NCBI GenBank assembly: GCA_902521615.1
Contig: CABYSJ010000006.1
Coordinates: 1 to 64,000 of the forward strand
Source: an uncultured Pelagibacteraceae bacterium
GTDB lineage: Bacteria > Pseudomonadota > Alphaproteobacteria > Pelagibacterales > Pelagibacteraceae
Length of the DNA stretch: 64,000 bases
Direction of reading: 5' to 3'
Shown: positions 38,147-47,906 of the stretch, in pieces
Layout of the letters: the number at the start of each line of letters is the position of its first letter
Numbering within the stretch: the stretch's first letter is position 1
Notes under the pieces: model-generated
Database searches by the model: none
What the model was told of the DNA's origin: nothing
The model's input: the letters and a program-made list of their open reading frames with translations, nothing else
Translations under genes and position numbers: made by a program

Positions 38147-38754
38147 TAATGAATTTGAAAATATAAATATTTTTTCTTTGGTTTATTAGAACCTGTACTA
38201 ACATTTACTTCCATTTTACCGAGATACCATTTTTCATAAATACCCGTGTTGCCATATCTTTGAGTATTATTATAAGTACAATTGTTTCCCGAAGCTCTAT
38301 TATTACAAATATCATAAACTTTTAAAAATTTTGTATCTGAGGTGGTATTTCCTCCCGCACATTTTAATCTTCTTGTTGAGAAACGATCATCCCATTTTTT
38401 AAATTTATTTTGTGCAGCATTAGTAAAAGTTCCAGTGGTCGTCGTTCCTGATGAACAGCTACCCATATTCCAAGATGTTTTTGAGGTATTCTTATTAGCA
38501 AGTAAATAATCCATAAATTTAACGTCCGTTGTTGGAGAATTTGAGTGTTTTTCAGAAATTAAATCCTCTGCAACCATACCTGTTAAAAAAGTTGCTTTTG
38601 TTCGCTCACCAGAAATATCGATTGATCTTACGGAATACTGAACCATCTGAAACACAGCAACAAAGCCAATACCAATGATTGCTGTAGAGACTAAAGCCTC
38701 TAATAAAGTCATTCCTCTTTCAGATTTTTTATAATCTATTCCAAGCACTTCCAC
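38146..38754 (-). CDS. pilV: PilV-like minor pilin
   Basis: A 202-residue prepilin-like protein. The leader MEVLGIDYKKSERG is cut before MTLLEALVSTAIIGIGFVAV; Glu5 is present. The helix continues FQMVQYSVRSIDISGERTKA, typical of PilV/GspI. Four to six cysteines occur in the globular part. The start lies 26 bases inside the upstream fimT-like gene, so the two are translationally coupled. Confidence 0.85.
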   Translation of the reverse strand: MEVLGIDYKKSERGMTLLEALVSTAIIGIGFVAVFQMVQYSVRSIDISGERTKATFLTGMVAEDLISEKHSNSPTTDVKFMDYLLANKNTSKTSWNMGSCSSGTTTTGTFTNAAQNKFKKWDDRFSTRRLKCAGGNTTSDTKFLKVYDICNNRASGNNCTYNNTQRYGNTGIYEKWYLGKMEVNVSTGSNKPKKKYLYFQIH

Positions 38755-39382
38755 CCCATTTAAATTTACTTATATTACCAAATCTATTCCACTCTACCAA
38801 GTATGCAGGTTTTTCCAATCCGTCAGCTTGGGTTGTGGCACATTTTCCACCAGATTTGTTAGCATTTTCTGTTGTACAAATAATTATATAATTGTTTGTT
38901 AATCTTCCTTCGATCAAAACATTTAATTGTTTAGATAATTTTCCCTCTTTTAAAAAATATCTTGTATCTTTTGAAAAACAAACAGCACCGTTATTATTTA
39001 TATTTGTAGAAACTTCATATTTTGAATATTCAACTTGGTGATTTGTCCAGTAGCCTGAATTTACAATTTGGCATGTAACATTCTGACCTGAAGAGTTTGC
39101 TATAGTTGACTCTGTACTTTTTGACATTCCTTTTGAAAAAAATTCTGTGGATGTTCCTGACGGTTTAACCATAAATTGAACAACTGCATAATTTCCTCTT
39201 TGAGCTTGTGTATTGATTGATCTTAACATTGAAGAAACTTTTTCCATTGATCCTCTTATTTCACGATCTTTTCGCCAATCCATAAAGTTTGGATAACCAA
39301 CAGCAGACACCACTGCTACAATTGTAATTACAACAAGTAGTTCAAGAATAGTAAAACCTTTAATGTCCTGCTTTTGCTGCAC
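38729..39382 (-). CDS. fimT: FimT/GspH-like minor pilin
   Basis: A 217-residue prepilin-like protein. Leader MQQKQDIKG, then FTILELLVVITIVAVVSAVG with Glu5. The following DWRKDREIRGSMEKVSSMLRS is characteristic of GspH/FimT helices. The C-terminus includes an extended loop ICTTENANKSGGKC with a potential disulfide. It overlaps the end of pilT by 23 bases and the start of pilV by 26. FimT-type proteins prime assembly and in some bacteria bind DNA during uptake. Confidence 0.85.
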   Translation of the reverse strand: MQQKQDIKGFTILELLVVITIVAVVSAVGYPNFMDWRKDREIRGSMEKVSSMLRSINTQAQRGNYAVVQFMVKPSGTSTEFFSKGMSKSTESTIANSSGQNVTCQIVNSGYWTNHQVEYSKYEVSTNINNNGAVCFSKDTRYFLKEGKLSKQLNVLIEGRLTNNYIIICTTENANKSGGKCATTQADGLEKPAYLVEWNRFGNISKFKWGGSAWNRL

Positions 39383-40376
39383 CTGGATCTATTTTTCCTG
39401 ACTTAACCAATTCCTCTAAAGATTTATCCATTGTAATCATACCATCTCTAACTGCAGTTTGCATGATACTAGGAATTTGGTGAATTTTAGCTTCTCGGAT
39501 TAAGTTTTGAATTGGTGGTGTACATTTCATTATTTCAAATGCACCCACTCGTCCTTGACCATCTTTTGTTTTTAACAATCTTTGTGTTACTACCATTTTC
39601 AGCGAAGTTGAAATTTGTGCACGAATTTGTTCTTGCTGTTCAGGAGGAAAGACATCAATAATTCTATTAATTGTACTCGGTGCACCACTCGTGTGCAATG
39701 TTCCAAAAACCAAATGTCCTGTTTCAGCTGCAGTAAGTGCCAAACTAATTGTTTCTAAATCTCTCATCTCCCCAACTAAAATTACATCAGGATCTTCTCT
39801 CAAAGCAGCTTTTAAGGCTGCAGCAAATGATTGAGTTTGTTTTCCAACTTCTCTATGAGAGACAATGCTTTGATTATCAGTATGAATAAATTCAACTGGA
39901 TCTTCTACAGTTATAATATTTGAAGTTCTTGTTTTATTTATTTCATTTACAATTGCAGCAAGAGTTGTTGATTTACCTGATCCAGTTGGGCCTGTTACTA
40001 AAACTAAACCTTTATGAAAATCTACAATATCATACAGAGCTTGTGGTAAATTAAATTGATCCATATCAGGAATTTTACTTTCAACTCTTCTACAAACACA
40101 CGCAGGTCCATTAATCGTTTTATAAAAGTTTGCTCTAAATCTTAGACCACTTAAATTGACAGCTGTATCAAGCTCATGAGTTCGTTCAAATTTTTCTAAT
40201 TCTTCTTCGTTACAATTCATTGATAGAAGATCTTTCAAATCTTGAGCTGTAACCATCACTTCTTGAACTTTTATAATTTCACCTGTTGCTCTATAAGCCA
40301 GAGGTGATCCAGCTCTAATGTGAAAGTCTGATATTTTTTTATTATTTTTTGCAAGATCTTCTAATTTTTCAAACAT
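39360..40376 (-). CDS. pilT: Pilus retraction ATPase
   Basis: A 338-residue hexameric secretion ATPase. Walker A GPTGSGKST is at 129-137, the Asp box at ITVEDPVEF, Walker B region VILVGEMRD at 198-206, and the His box HLVFGTLHTSGA. The PilT-specific AIRNLIRE-like segment appears as IQNLIREAKIHQIPSIMQT. PilT powers retraction for twitching and DNA uptake. It is the first gene of the leftward minor-pilin operon, divergent from pilMN with 121 bases between. No separate pilU is seen in the window. Confidence 0.93.
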   Translation of the reverse strand: MFEKLEDLAKNNKKISDFHIRAGSPLAYRATGEIIKVQEVMVTAQDLKDLLSMNCNEEELEKFERTHELDTAVNLSGLRFRANFYKTINGPACVCRRVESKIPDMDQFNLPQALYDIVDFHKGLVLVTGPTGSGKSTTLAAIVNEINKTRTSNIITVEDPVEFIHTDNQSIVSHREVGKQTQSFAAALKAALREDPDVILVGEMRDLETISLALTAAETGHLVFGTLHTSGAPSTINRIIDVFPPEQQEQIRAQISTSLKMVVTQRLLKTKDGQGRVGAFEIMKCTPPIQNLIREAKIHQIPSIMQTAVRDGMITMDKSLEELVKSGKIDPGAAKAGH

Positions 40377-40430
40377 GATGGACTAATAATATAAATTCAG
40401 CATTTTTTGTCACTTTATTTCTCATAAAAA

Positions 40431-40440
40431 CCCATTTTGA
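40431..40440 (+). promoter_or_regulatory. CCCATTTTGA element between pilT and pilMN
   Basis: An exact copy of the 10-base element lies in the 121-base divergent promoter region, 67 bases before the pilMN start. It is followed by a TTAAAATTTA AT-rich stretch. Its position would let one regulator control both pilus operons. Confidence 0.45.
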
Positions 40441-40497
40441 TTAAAATTTATTTTTATTCTAGTAAAAGTTGAGTATAAGCTAAACAAAGAGCTAATT

Positions 40498-42204
40498 ATG
40501 AAAAATCCTTTTGCAAATCTTTTTAAGAAAAAAGTAAAAAGTGATGCACCTGTTCCAAAACCAGAAGCAGGGAATAAAAAAGAGAGTTTCTTTAGCAAGT
40601 TTCTAAAAAACAGATTAGGAAAATCTACTGCTAAAGGGGAGGAAATAATCGGTGTAGAGCTTACACCTAATGAAATTAGATTATCTCAAGTTTCAAATAA
40701 TAAGTCTAATCAATGGGTTTTAGATAAATTTCATGTTCACAAGTTTGAAGGAATACCTTCAGGAGGAACAGTATTAGAAAATCCAGATAAAGTTGCTGAT
40801 GAGTTAAAAATTGCTCTACAAAAATTAAAAATCAATACAACGAATGCTGCAATAGCGATACCTGTTACTAGTGCAATTATAAGAGTTGTGACCGCTCCAT
40901 TAATGACAGACGAAGAGTTAAAAACAGCAATAGAATCTGATTCATTGTGGGAAAATTTAGTTCAGTTAACAGATAATTTGGCTGATTATTCTATTTTTCA
41001 TCAAGTAATAAATAGAGACACTACTGGAAATACAATGGATATTTTATTCGTTGCCTCAAAGCTTTCAGACATTAACAATTATACAGATATAATAAAGAAG
41101 GGTGGATTAAACGCAGTTATCATAGATGTAAAATGTTTTGCATTAAAATCTGCTGTAGATCAAATCAATCAAATAGCTGGTTCAATTGAAGAAAGTAATT
41201 TAACTGCCGTTTTAGAATTTGGTTTAGATGAAAACTATGTGATGATTTTATATGAAAATAATCCAATCATAACAGATATATTTATTAGAAGCCAAGATAG
41301 AAAAACTTTAGAGGAAAGCAATAACCAAGAAGAAATGGATGCGTTAGTTAGAAGATATATGACACAAGTTAAGCAAGCCATCCAGGATTTTGAGACAAAA
41401 TATGAAAAAAGAATTCGAAATTTAAGAGTCACTTCAAACCTACCCAATGTTGAAGAGTATTTAGGAAGTTTTAGAAAAAATATGACTAACACAGGTTATC
41501 AACTTTTTGATCCTTTTGATGGAATTAAAGTTCCTGCTCAACTTGAAAATGAAATTAATATAAAAAATCGATCTTATTTTTCAACTGTAATGGGTTTAGC
41601 TTTTAGAAAGTTAGATGTATTTGGGTATTATAAGTTTGTAACAGCTGTTAAAAATATAAACCTTCTTCCCAACAGAGACAACATGATTGCACAGAAAAAA
41701 GCAAAAGCTGTTTCAAGTTTCGCTTTTAAAGGAGTTGTTGGAATTGTTGCTATAATTTATATAACTTTATTTGGATTTTCTTTTTGGCAAATCACAGAAT
41801 TAAATAAAAAAATCGTTGATTATGATCAGATAGTTCAGGAACATGAACTTAAAACATTAGAAAAAAATAAATATGCTAAAGAAATAGGAGTAATTTTAAA
41901 ATCTCTTAAACTCAGTAAATCAATTAAATCAAATAAAACTGTAAGTTTTAGAGTCCTTGCACAAATTGCTTCTGCTGTACCTAAAAGAGTTAAATTTAAA
42001 TCCATTGAATATAATGGTGTAGATCAAATAATAATAGAAGGGTCCGCATTTAGTGATCAAGACATTCTTAAATTAATTAGTAATTTGAATAATAAAAAAC
42101 TTATTTCTCAAGCGTCGTTGGCAAGTATGATTCTTCCAGGAGGCGATCAAGGAACACAACAAATGAAAGGCTTTAGAATAGCCTGTATATTGGAGAGTGC
42201 TTAA
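40498..42204 (+). CDS. pilM: PilM-PilN fusion, type IV pilus inner-membrane platform protein
   Basis: A 568-residue protein that joins two normally separate subunits. Residues about 48-380 are the actin-like PilM ATP-binding fold (EIIGVELTPNEIRLSQV; IIDVKCFALKSAV; TAVLEFGLDENYVMIL). The PilN part begins with the INLLP motif at 387-391, the peptide that in other species docks into PilM. It then has one membrane helix (about 411-430), a coiled coil and a periplasmic ferredoxin-like domain to the end. It is first in the plus-strand pilMN-O-P-Q-B-C operon and overlaps pilO by one base. Confidence 0.88.
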   Translation: MKNPFANLFKKKVKSDAPVPKPEAGNKKESFFSKFLKNRLGKSTAKGEEIIGVELTPNEIRLSQVSNNKSNQWVLDKFHVHKFEGIPSGGTVLENPDKVADELKIALQKLKINTTNAAIAIPVTSAIIRVVTAPLMTDEELKTAIESDSLWENLVQLTDNLADYSIFHQVINRDTTGNTMDILFVASKLSDINNYTDIIKKGGLNAVIIDVKCFALKSAVDQINQIAGSIEESNLTAVLEFGLDENYVMILYENNPIITDIFIRSQDRKTLEESNNQEEMDALVRRYMTQVKQAIQDFETKYEKRIRNLRVTSNLPNVEEYLGSFRKNMTNTGYQLFDPFDGIKVPAQLENEINIKNRSYFSTVMGLAFRKLDVFGYYKFVTAVKNINLLPNRDNMIAQKKAKAVSSFAFKGVVGIVAIIYITLFGFSFWQITELNKKIVDYDQIVQEHELKTLEKNKYAKEIGVILKSLKLSKSIKSNKTVSFRVLAQIASAVPKRVKFKSIEYNGVDQIIIEGSAFSDQDILKLISNLNNKKLISQASLASMILPGGDQGTQQMKGFRIACILESA

Positions 42205-42845
42205 TGGATCTTAAAAATATAACTATGTCAGATATTAAAGCCAAGTTTACAGGAGCTGCTGATAAAAAAACATTAATAAAATTTGGAATTGGATTTGGTG
42301 CTATAATTTTATTCTTAATTATTTATTACGCCATACTCAACCCAATGGTTAAAGAGCGAAAAAGTAAATATGAAGATAAATTATTGAAACAAAACGAAAT
42401 TTCACAGTTTGAAAATGAAATAATTCAATTTAAAGCAAAAATTAAAAAGCTGAGACCAGAATTTGAAGAAAGTTCCACTTTATTTCACTCAAAGGCTGAA
42501 GTCGAAGATTTATATCAAAGTCTTAGTAGACATGCAGGTGTGAATGGATTGGTTATTTCAAAAATTGAAAAGAAAAAAGCAATCCCTGTTTTAAAACAAG
42601 GAATTACGCAACAAGCTGAAAATCTAATTACAAAAGAAATGATCTCTTATTACAAGATACCTGTAGATTATGAGATAAAAGGTAAGTTTCTTGGCTATAT
42701 AAAGTTCAAAAGAGCAGTATCTAAGCAAAAGAAAATGCTTAACTTTGACAAAGAGACCATAAGTATAGTACAAAACGATTCAACTGGAGCGATAATCGCT
42801 ACAGGAGAGTTAACAATAGTAGGATTACCAAATGAATTTTTTTAG
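42204..42845 (+). CDS. pilO: PilO-like inner-membrane alignment protein
   Basis: A 213-residue bitopic protein: a cytoplasmic start, one membrane helix at about 28-46 (KFGIGFGAIILFLIIYYAIL), a coiled-coil stalk, and a periplasmic domain (KFLGYIKFKRAVSKQKKML) with ferredoxin-like repeats. Length and layout fit PilO, which pairs with PilN and PilP. It overlaps pilMN by one base and pilP by 14. Confidence 0.87.
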   Translation: MDLKNITMSDIKAKFTGAADKKTLIKFGIGFGAIILFLIIYYAILNPMVKERKSKYEDKLLKQNEISQFENEIIQFKAKIKKLRPEFEESSTLFHSKAEVEDLYQSLSRHAGVNGLVISKIEKKKAIPVLKQGITQQAENLITKEMISYYKIPVDYEIKGKFLGYIKFKRAVSKQKKMLNFDKETISIVQNDSTGAIIATGELTIVGLPNEFF

Positions 42846-43278
42846 AATTTTATTGGTTTTAATTATAATGGTGTTTGCCAATGTGACTTTGGCAGATAAT
42901 CACGATAAAAAAGAAGAGCTCGTAGAACAGGTAAAGGAAATCACAAAAGAATTAGCAGATGAGGATGAGGTTCCATTAAACGATCCTTTTGCAGGAAATG
43001 AAGGAACTAGCTCAACAGTAGGTATACCAGAAGAAGAACAAGAAGACGAAATGAGTTTATATAATTTTAAACTTTCTGGTTTAATCTCTGGAAAAGATCA
43101 TAGCTATATTTCTGTGGTAAGTTCAGCTGGTGAGGCAATTACTTTAACATTAGGTCAATATTTAGGAAAAAATCAATTTATAGATTTAAGATTAACTGAG
43201 GCTATTTTTAAAAAAGAAGATGGTAAATATTTAATTATAGATTTTAACAATCAAATAAGAGAGGCTGATGACTATTAA
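42832..43278 (+). CDS. pilP: PilP-like periplasmic pilus protein
   Basis: A 148-residue protein with signal peptide MNFFRILLVLIIMVFANVTLA but no lipobox, unlike the classical PilP lipoprotein. An acidic, disordered section (35-75) precedes a small beta-domain (FKLSGLISGKDHSYISVVSS; LTLGQYLGKNQ) that in PilP contacts the secretin. It overlaps pilO by 14 and pilQ by 11 bases. The order N-O-P-Q supports the call. Confidence 0.82.
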   Translation: MNFFRILLVLIIMVFANVTLADNHDKKEELVEQVKEITKELADEDEVPLNDPFAGNEGTSSTVGIPEEEQEDEMSLYNFKLSGLISGKDHSYISVVSSAGEAITLTLGQYLGKNQFIDLRLTEAIFKKEDGKYLIIDFNNQIREADDY

Positions 43279-44827
43279 AAAAATATTAAATTTATCAGTT
43301 GTTCTTATTTTAGGTTTTATTTTAAGTGGTTGTGCAAATTCTCAATTTGCAAAAAAATATAATAAGCCTTTTAAACATAATACTCCTTTGATTAAAAGCA
43401 ACGATATTACTAAAGCAGGTAAATCTGAAATTTCTAAGACATTAGATATGGGACCAAAGCCAGTTGAAGGGGATACAAGAAAGTTAGGTAAAAGAAAAAA
43501 AATATCTTCAGAGGCACAAAGAAATTATTTAATTATCTCTGACAATTTTCCACTACTTAAGCAAAGAGTGACTTTGAAATTCAAAAATTTAGATTTTAAA
43601 GAAACAATGCAGTTGATGGGTAAAATAGGTGAGATTAATGTTTTAGTTGGTGATGAAGTTGCTGGAGTAATATCAGCAGAATTAGTTGACGTTCCTTGGG
43701 ATAAAGCATTCCAGGCTTTATTAGATATGAAAAATTATGCATCTGACGTTGATGTCGCAAGTAATTTGATAAGAGTTCATTCACCAGAAACTTTGACATC
43801 TCAAGAAAACTATAAATCTGAAAGAGCTCAAGCAGTGAAGAAAAAAGTAGAATTGGAAGATAGTGTTGAGCCAATATACTCTGAAATATTTAGACTATAT
43901 TATATATCTCCAGCTCAAGCTAAAGCAACAATTGAAGAGTTGTTTACTCAACAATCTGGAGATAGTTCATACACACCAATTCAAATTACTGAAGAGATCA
44001 CTACAAGATCTATAATTGTAAGAGGAAAAGAAAAAGATCTAGATGTAGTTGATAAAGTGATTAAAGAAATTGATATCAGAACAAAACAAGTCTTAATAGA
44101 AGCATTTATAGTTGAAGCTAATTCAGATTTCGAAAGAGCTCTAGGAACAAGATTGGGTGGTTATTATCAAAGAGCTGGAAAAGTTGCAGGTGGTACAGCA
44201 GGCACAAGTACAGGAAGTGAAACAGGTGCAGATTTAGGTACAGCTGCTGGATTAGGCTCAGCATCTGATTCTATATCAAATTTTCCAGTGACAGGTGCTA
44301 CAAGTGGAATAGGGATATTGAGAAGAACAGCAACTGGTGTATTAAAAGCAGAAATTACAGCTCTTGAAAGTATGGGTATGGGTAAAACTATATCAAATCC
44401 AAAAGTGTTTACCTTAGACAATCAATTAGCTACAGTTACTCAAGGTGAAGAAATTCCTTATCAAACAACATCTGAAGGTACTACTTCTACATCATTTAAA
44501 GAAGCTGCTCTTAAATTAGAAGTAACTCCTAGTATAATTGGCGATGGAAATGTGCTTTTAACTATTAAAGTTAATAATGATACACCAAATAGAGCAACGG
44601 CTTCTGATGAACCACCAATTAATAAAATGGAAATTGTTACAAAATTATTGGTTGCTGATGGGGACATCGTAGTCATAGGTGGAATTAAGAAAAATGTACA
44701 ATCTAATAGTAAAAACCAAACGCCAGGTGTAGGGAATTTGCCTGTGATAGGTAATCTCTTTAAAGGTAAGGCTAATTCTGATAATCTAGATGAATTACTG
44801 GTGTTTATTGCACCAAGAATTTTATAA
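43268..44827 (+). CDS. pilQ: Lipid-anchored PilQ-type secretin
   Basis: A 519-residue outer-membrane channel. The lipoprotein signal peptide ends in LSGC with Cys22. Then come an STN/N0 domain (VTLKFKNLDFKETMQLMGKI), an N1-type KH domain (SIIVRGKEKDLDVVDKVIKEID), and the secretin core (KQVLIEAFIVEANSDFERAL; TVTQGEEIPYQTT; VVIGGIKK). It lacks the long AMIN repeats of larger PilQ proteins. A lipid anchor may replace the need for a separate pilotin. The stop shares one base with pilB. Confidence 0.9.
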   Translation: MTIKKILNLSVVLILGFILSGCANSQFAKKYNKPFKHNTPLIKSNDITKAGKSEISKTLDMGPKPVEGDTRKLGKRKKISSEAQRNYLIISDNFPLLKQRVTLKFKNLDFKETMQLMGKIGEINVLVGDEVAGVISAELVDVPWDKAFQALLDMKNYASDVDVASNLIRVHSPETLTSQENYKSERAQAVKKKVELEDSVEPIYSEIFRLYYISPAQAKATIEELFTQQSGDSSYTPIQITEEITTRSIIVRGKEKDLDVVDKVIKEIDIRTKQVLIEAFIVEANSDFERALGTRLGGYYQRAGKVAGGTAGTSTGSETGADLGTAAGLGSASDSISNFPVTGATSGIGILRRTATGVLKAEITALESMGMGKTISNPKVFTLDNQLATVTQGEEIPYQTTSEGTTSTSFKEAALKLEVTPSIIGDGNVLLTIKVNNDTPNRATASDEPPINKMEIVTKLLVADGDIVVIGGIKKNVQSNSKNQTPGVGNLPVIGNLFKGKANSDNLDELLVFIAPRIL

Positions 44828-46575
44828 TGATTAATATTAGTAGAGAGTCAGAAATAAATTTAATTAATATTTTGATTGATCAAGATATTATTTCTGGAAA
44901 AGACTTAATCAATATAAAAAAAGTATCAACAGAGGGACAAAAGTCACAACTAGATGCAGTTTTTGAACTTAACCTTACAGACGAAAATAAAATTTTAGAC
45001 TTATTAGTTAAAGAACAATCATTAGAGGTTGTTGATTTAAGCGCACATTCTGTAACTGAGGAAATAAAATCTGTATTACCCTCAAATTACATAAATATGA
45101 ATTTTATAGCACCATTTAAAGTTGAGGGTAAAATTTTGCATATTGCAATACCAGATAGCTCAAAACTTAGTTTAATGAGAAATCTTAAAACAATTACGAA
45201 AATGGATATTGAATTACATGCCGCCAAGATTAGTGAAATTTCAGATTTTATTAAAAAACTTCATGCAGATGGTGAAACTACAATGCAAACTATTCAACAG
45301 AAAAATAAAGAAAAAGTTCAAACTTTTGATTACGATGTAGAAGATAATACTGAAGTGTTAGATGAGAAACCTGAAGAGGATATAGAGGCTCTAGAAAATG
45401 AATCTGAAGTAATTAAATTTTCAACAGCTGTTGTTGCAGAAGCAATTAAATCTGGTGTTTCCGATATTCATATAGAGCCATATAGATTTTCTTCGAGAGT
45501 GAGATATCGATTGGATGGTATTTTACAGGAGCAAGAACAGTTTTCTAAATTTTTACACTCTAATTATGGTGCAGTTGTAACCCGTTTTAAAATTATGGGT
45601 AAACTTGATATTGCTGAAAGAAGGTTGCCACAAGATGGAGCTATACCATTTAAAATAGATGGAAAAGTAGTTGATTTACGTCTTTCAATTCTGCCAACTG
45701 CAAATAATGAAAGAATTGTTATGCGGGTTTTAAATAAAGATGCAGGAGATATTAGTCTTGAGCAATTAAATTTTGAAGAAACTGATTTAACGAATTTAAG
45801 AAAAGCAATACACGGTACTCAAGGTTTGGTTTTAGTAACAGGTCCTACAGGATCAGGAAAAACAACTACTCTTTATAGTATTTTAAAAGAGGTTTCGAAA
45901 CCACATTTAAATATTTTGACTGCAGAAGATCCAGTTGAATATGAATTAGATGGTGTCGGTCAAGTTCAGATTAAAGATGATATTGGTTTTAATTTTTCTA
46001 CCGCACTAAGATCTTTTTTAAGACAGGACCCCGAAATAATTCTTGTTGGTGAGATGAGGGATAAAGAAACTGTGGATATAGGTTTAAAGGCTGCATTAAC
46101 AGGTCACTTAGTATTTAGTACACTCCACACAAATGATGCGCCAAGTACAATCACAAGATTACAAAATATGGGAACACCAGATTATTTAATTAGTGCTGCT
46201 GTCACATTAGTTTTAGCACAGAGACTTGCAAGAAAAACATGTCCAGATTGCAGAGTTCCTGATGATGATATTACTCCAAAAGCTTTAGCTGATCTTGGAT
46301 TTACAGTTGAACAAGCTTCAAGAGCAAAAGTTCAAAAGGGCAAGGGGTGTCCAAAATGTAAAGATACTGGATACAAAGGAAGAATGGGTATCTATGAAAT
46401 TTTAAATGTTACAAAACCAATTAAAGAAGCTATTTTAAGACAAGCTACTACACCTGAACTTAAAGAAATAGCAACTAATGAAGGTTTTAGAACAATGCAA
46501 GATATGGGTCGTGAAATGATTTTAACAGGAGACTTAAATTTCAGAGAATACGATCGTGTTTTATCAGTGGAGTAG
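44827..46575 (+). CDS. pilB: Pilus extension ATPase
   Basis: A 582-residue assembly ATPase of the PilB/GspE family. The N-terminal MshEN-type domain (about 20-150) is present. The ATPase has Walker A GPTGSGKTTT from 339, an Asp box LTAEDPVEY, Walker B region IILVGEMRD and His box HLVFSTLHTNDAP. The zinc tetracysteine motif is complete (C472, C475, C508, C511). It drives pilus extension opposite PilT. The stop lies five bases before pilC. Confidence 0.93.
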   Translation: MINISRESEINLINILIDQDIISGKDLINIKKVSTEGQKSQLDAVFELNLTDENKILDLLVKEQSLEVVDLSAHSVTEEIKSVLPSNYINMNFIAPFKVEGKILHIAIPDSSKLSLMRNLKTITKMDIELHAAKISEISDFIKKLHADGETTMQTIQQKNKEKVQTFDYDVEDNTEVLDEKPEEDIEALENESEVIKFSTAVVAEAIKSGVSDIHIEPYRFSSRVRYRLDGILQEQEQFSKFLHSNYGAVVTRFKIMGKLDIAERRLPQDGAIPFKIDGKVVDLRLSILPTANNERIVMRVLNKDAGDISLEQLNFEETDLTNLRKAIHGTQGLVLVTGPTGSGKTTTLYSILKEVSKPHLNILTAEDPVEYELDGVGQVQIKDDIGFNFSTALRSFLRQDPEIILVGEMRDKETVDIGLKAALTGHLVFSTLHTNDAPSTITRLQNMGTPDYLISAAVTLVLAQRLARKTCPDCRVPDDDITPKALADLGFTVEQASRAKVQKGKGCPKCKDTGYKGRMGIYEILNVTKPIKEAILRQATTPELKEIATNEGFRTMQDMGREMILTGDLNFREYDRVLSVE

Positions 46576-46580
46576 CTTAA

Positions 46581-47822
46581 ATGTCTTCAGAAACTTTTTC
46601 TTACAAAGGTATTTCAGCAGGAAAATATATCGAAGGTGAAATTGAGGCTCTTAATCAAGAAGAAGCTTCATTTAAACTTAAAGAACAAAAAGTAATTATT
46701 ACTAATTTAACAAAAATTAAAAAGAAAAAAGCTGCTAAAGATAAAAAAAAAGGTGGTGGTTTTTCTTTTGGAAAGAAAAAAGTAAAGCCTGAAGATGTTG
46801 TAATTTTTTCAAAACAATTTGCTACTATGGTTAAGGCAGGTCTACCAATTCTTAATGTATTAGGAATGCTGAGAGATCAAATTGAACATCCAACAATGAA
46901 AGAAATTATTGAAGATATAAGAAAAAGTTTAGAAGGTGGTATAACACTTTCAAAATGTTTTGAAAAGTATCCACAAATTTTTGACAGTATTTATATAAAC
47001 TTAATTAAAGCAGGTGAGGCTAGTGGTAAGCTTGATGTTTTTTTAATGAAATTAGTAGAATCTTTGGAAAAAAGAGAAAAGGTTAAAAAGAAGATCAAAA
47101 GTGCACTAACTTATCCAGTAGTTATGTTTACAGTTGCTATAACTGTTATGGTATTCATGCTAATTAAAGTAGTTCCTGTTTTTGCTGAGATGTATGAAGG
47201 TATGGGTGTTGCTCTTCCTACGCCTACGGCTGTAATTATGACAGCTAGTAACTTCATGAGAGGATCTGGTGGTTTAACATTAGGAATTGTTTGTATTTTG
47301 CTCTTCGCAATATTTAAATACACAACTACAAAAATTCCAGCTATACGCTACAAATGGCATCAAAGAGTTTTAAAAATGCCTGTATTTGGCGACATGATTC
47401 TAAAATCATTGATTGCCAGAATTTCATTAATTATGGGTAACTTAAGTTCTGCTGGTGTAAATTTACTTGAGAGTATTGAAATTGCAAAAGCAGTAAGTAA
47501 CAACGACGTAGTTACTCTTGCCTTAGAAAATGTAAAAAAAGGTGTTTTTTCAGGAGATACATTAACAAAACTTTTTTTAAAAGAACCTGTTTTTCCACCA
47601 ACATTTAGTCAGTTAATTTCTGTTGGAGAACAAACTGGTAATTTAGATGAAATGTTCACTTCAGTATCAAATTATTATGAGGAAGAATTTGATACAGCAG
47701 TAGATAACATGTCTAGTTTAATTGAACCAATTATGATTGTATTTATGGGTGGTATGATTGGTGGTTTGATGATTGCAATGTACTCACCAATCTTTAACGT
47801 TGGTGCAATAATTGGTGGTTAA
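46581..47822 (+). CDS. pilC: Pilus inner-membrane platform protein
   Basis: A 413-residue GspF/PilC-type protein. It has two GspF repeats, each with a cytoplasmic helical bundle and membrane helices (FSKQFATMVKAGLPILNVLG in the first; LIARISLIMGNLSSAGVNLL in the second), and a lysine-rich N-terminal region (about 48-70). It forms the rotor or platform between PilB and the pilin stem. It is the last gene of the pilMN-C operon; a weak inverted repeat (AGATCAA / TTGATAATCT) just downstream may act as terminator. Confidence 0.93.
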   Translation: MSSETFSYKGISAGKYIEGEIEALNQEEASFKLKEQKVIITNLTKIKKKKAAKDKKKGGGFSFGKKKVKPEDVVIFSKQFATMVKAGLPILNVLGMLRDQIEHPTMKEIIEDIRKSLEGGITLSKCFEKYPQIFDSIYINLIKAGEASGKLDVFLMKLVESLEKREKVKKKIKSALTYPVVMFTVAITVMVFMLIKVVPVFAEMYEGMGVALPTPTAVIMTASNFMRGSGGLTLGIVCILLFAIFKYTTTKIPAIRYKWHQRVLKMPVFGDMILKSLIARISLIMGNLSSAGVNLLESIEIAKAVSNNDVVTLALENVKKGVFSGDTLTKLFLKEPVFPPTFSQLISVGEQTGNLDEMFTSVSNYYEEEFDTAVDNMSSLIEPIMIVFMGGMIGGLMIAMYSPIFNVGAIIGG

Positions 47823-47906
47823 AAAAAAGATCAAATTGGACATATTGATAATCTTTTAATTTAAAAAATACTTTTATTTTTATTCTCATTAGTTAAATAC
47901 CTTAGT

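Noticed and set aside
47829..47860. AATTGGACATATTGATAAT downstream of pilC as another copy of the shared element
   Set aside because: The match is only partial (TCCAATTTGA on the minus strand) and the same bases form an inverted repeat that could be the pilC terminator, so I did not count it.
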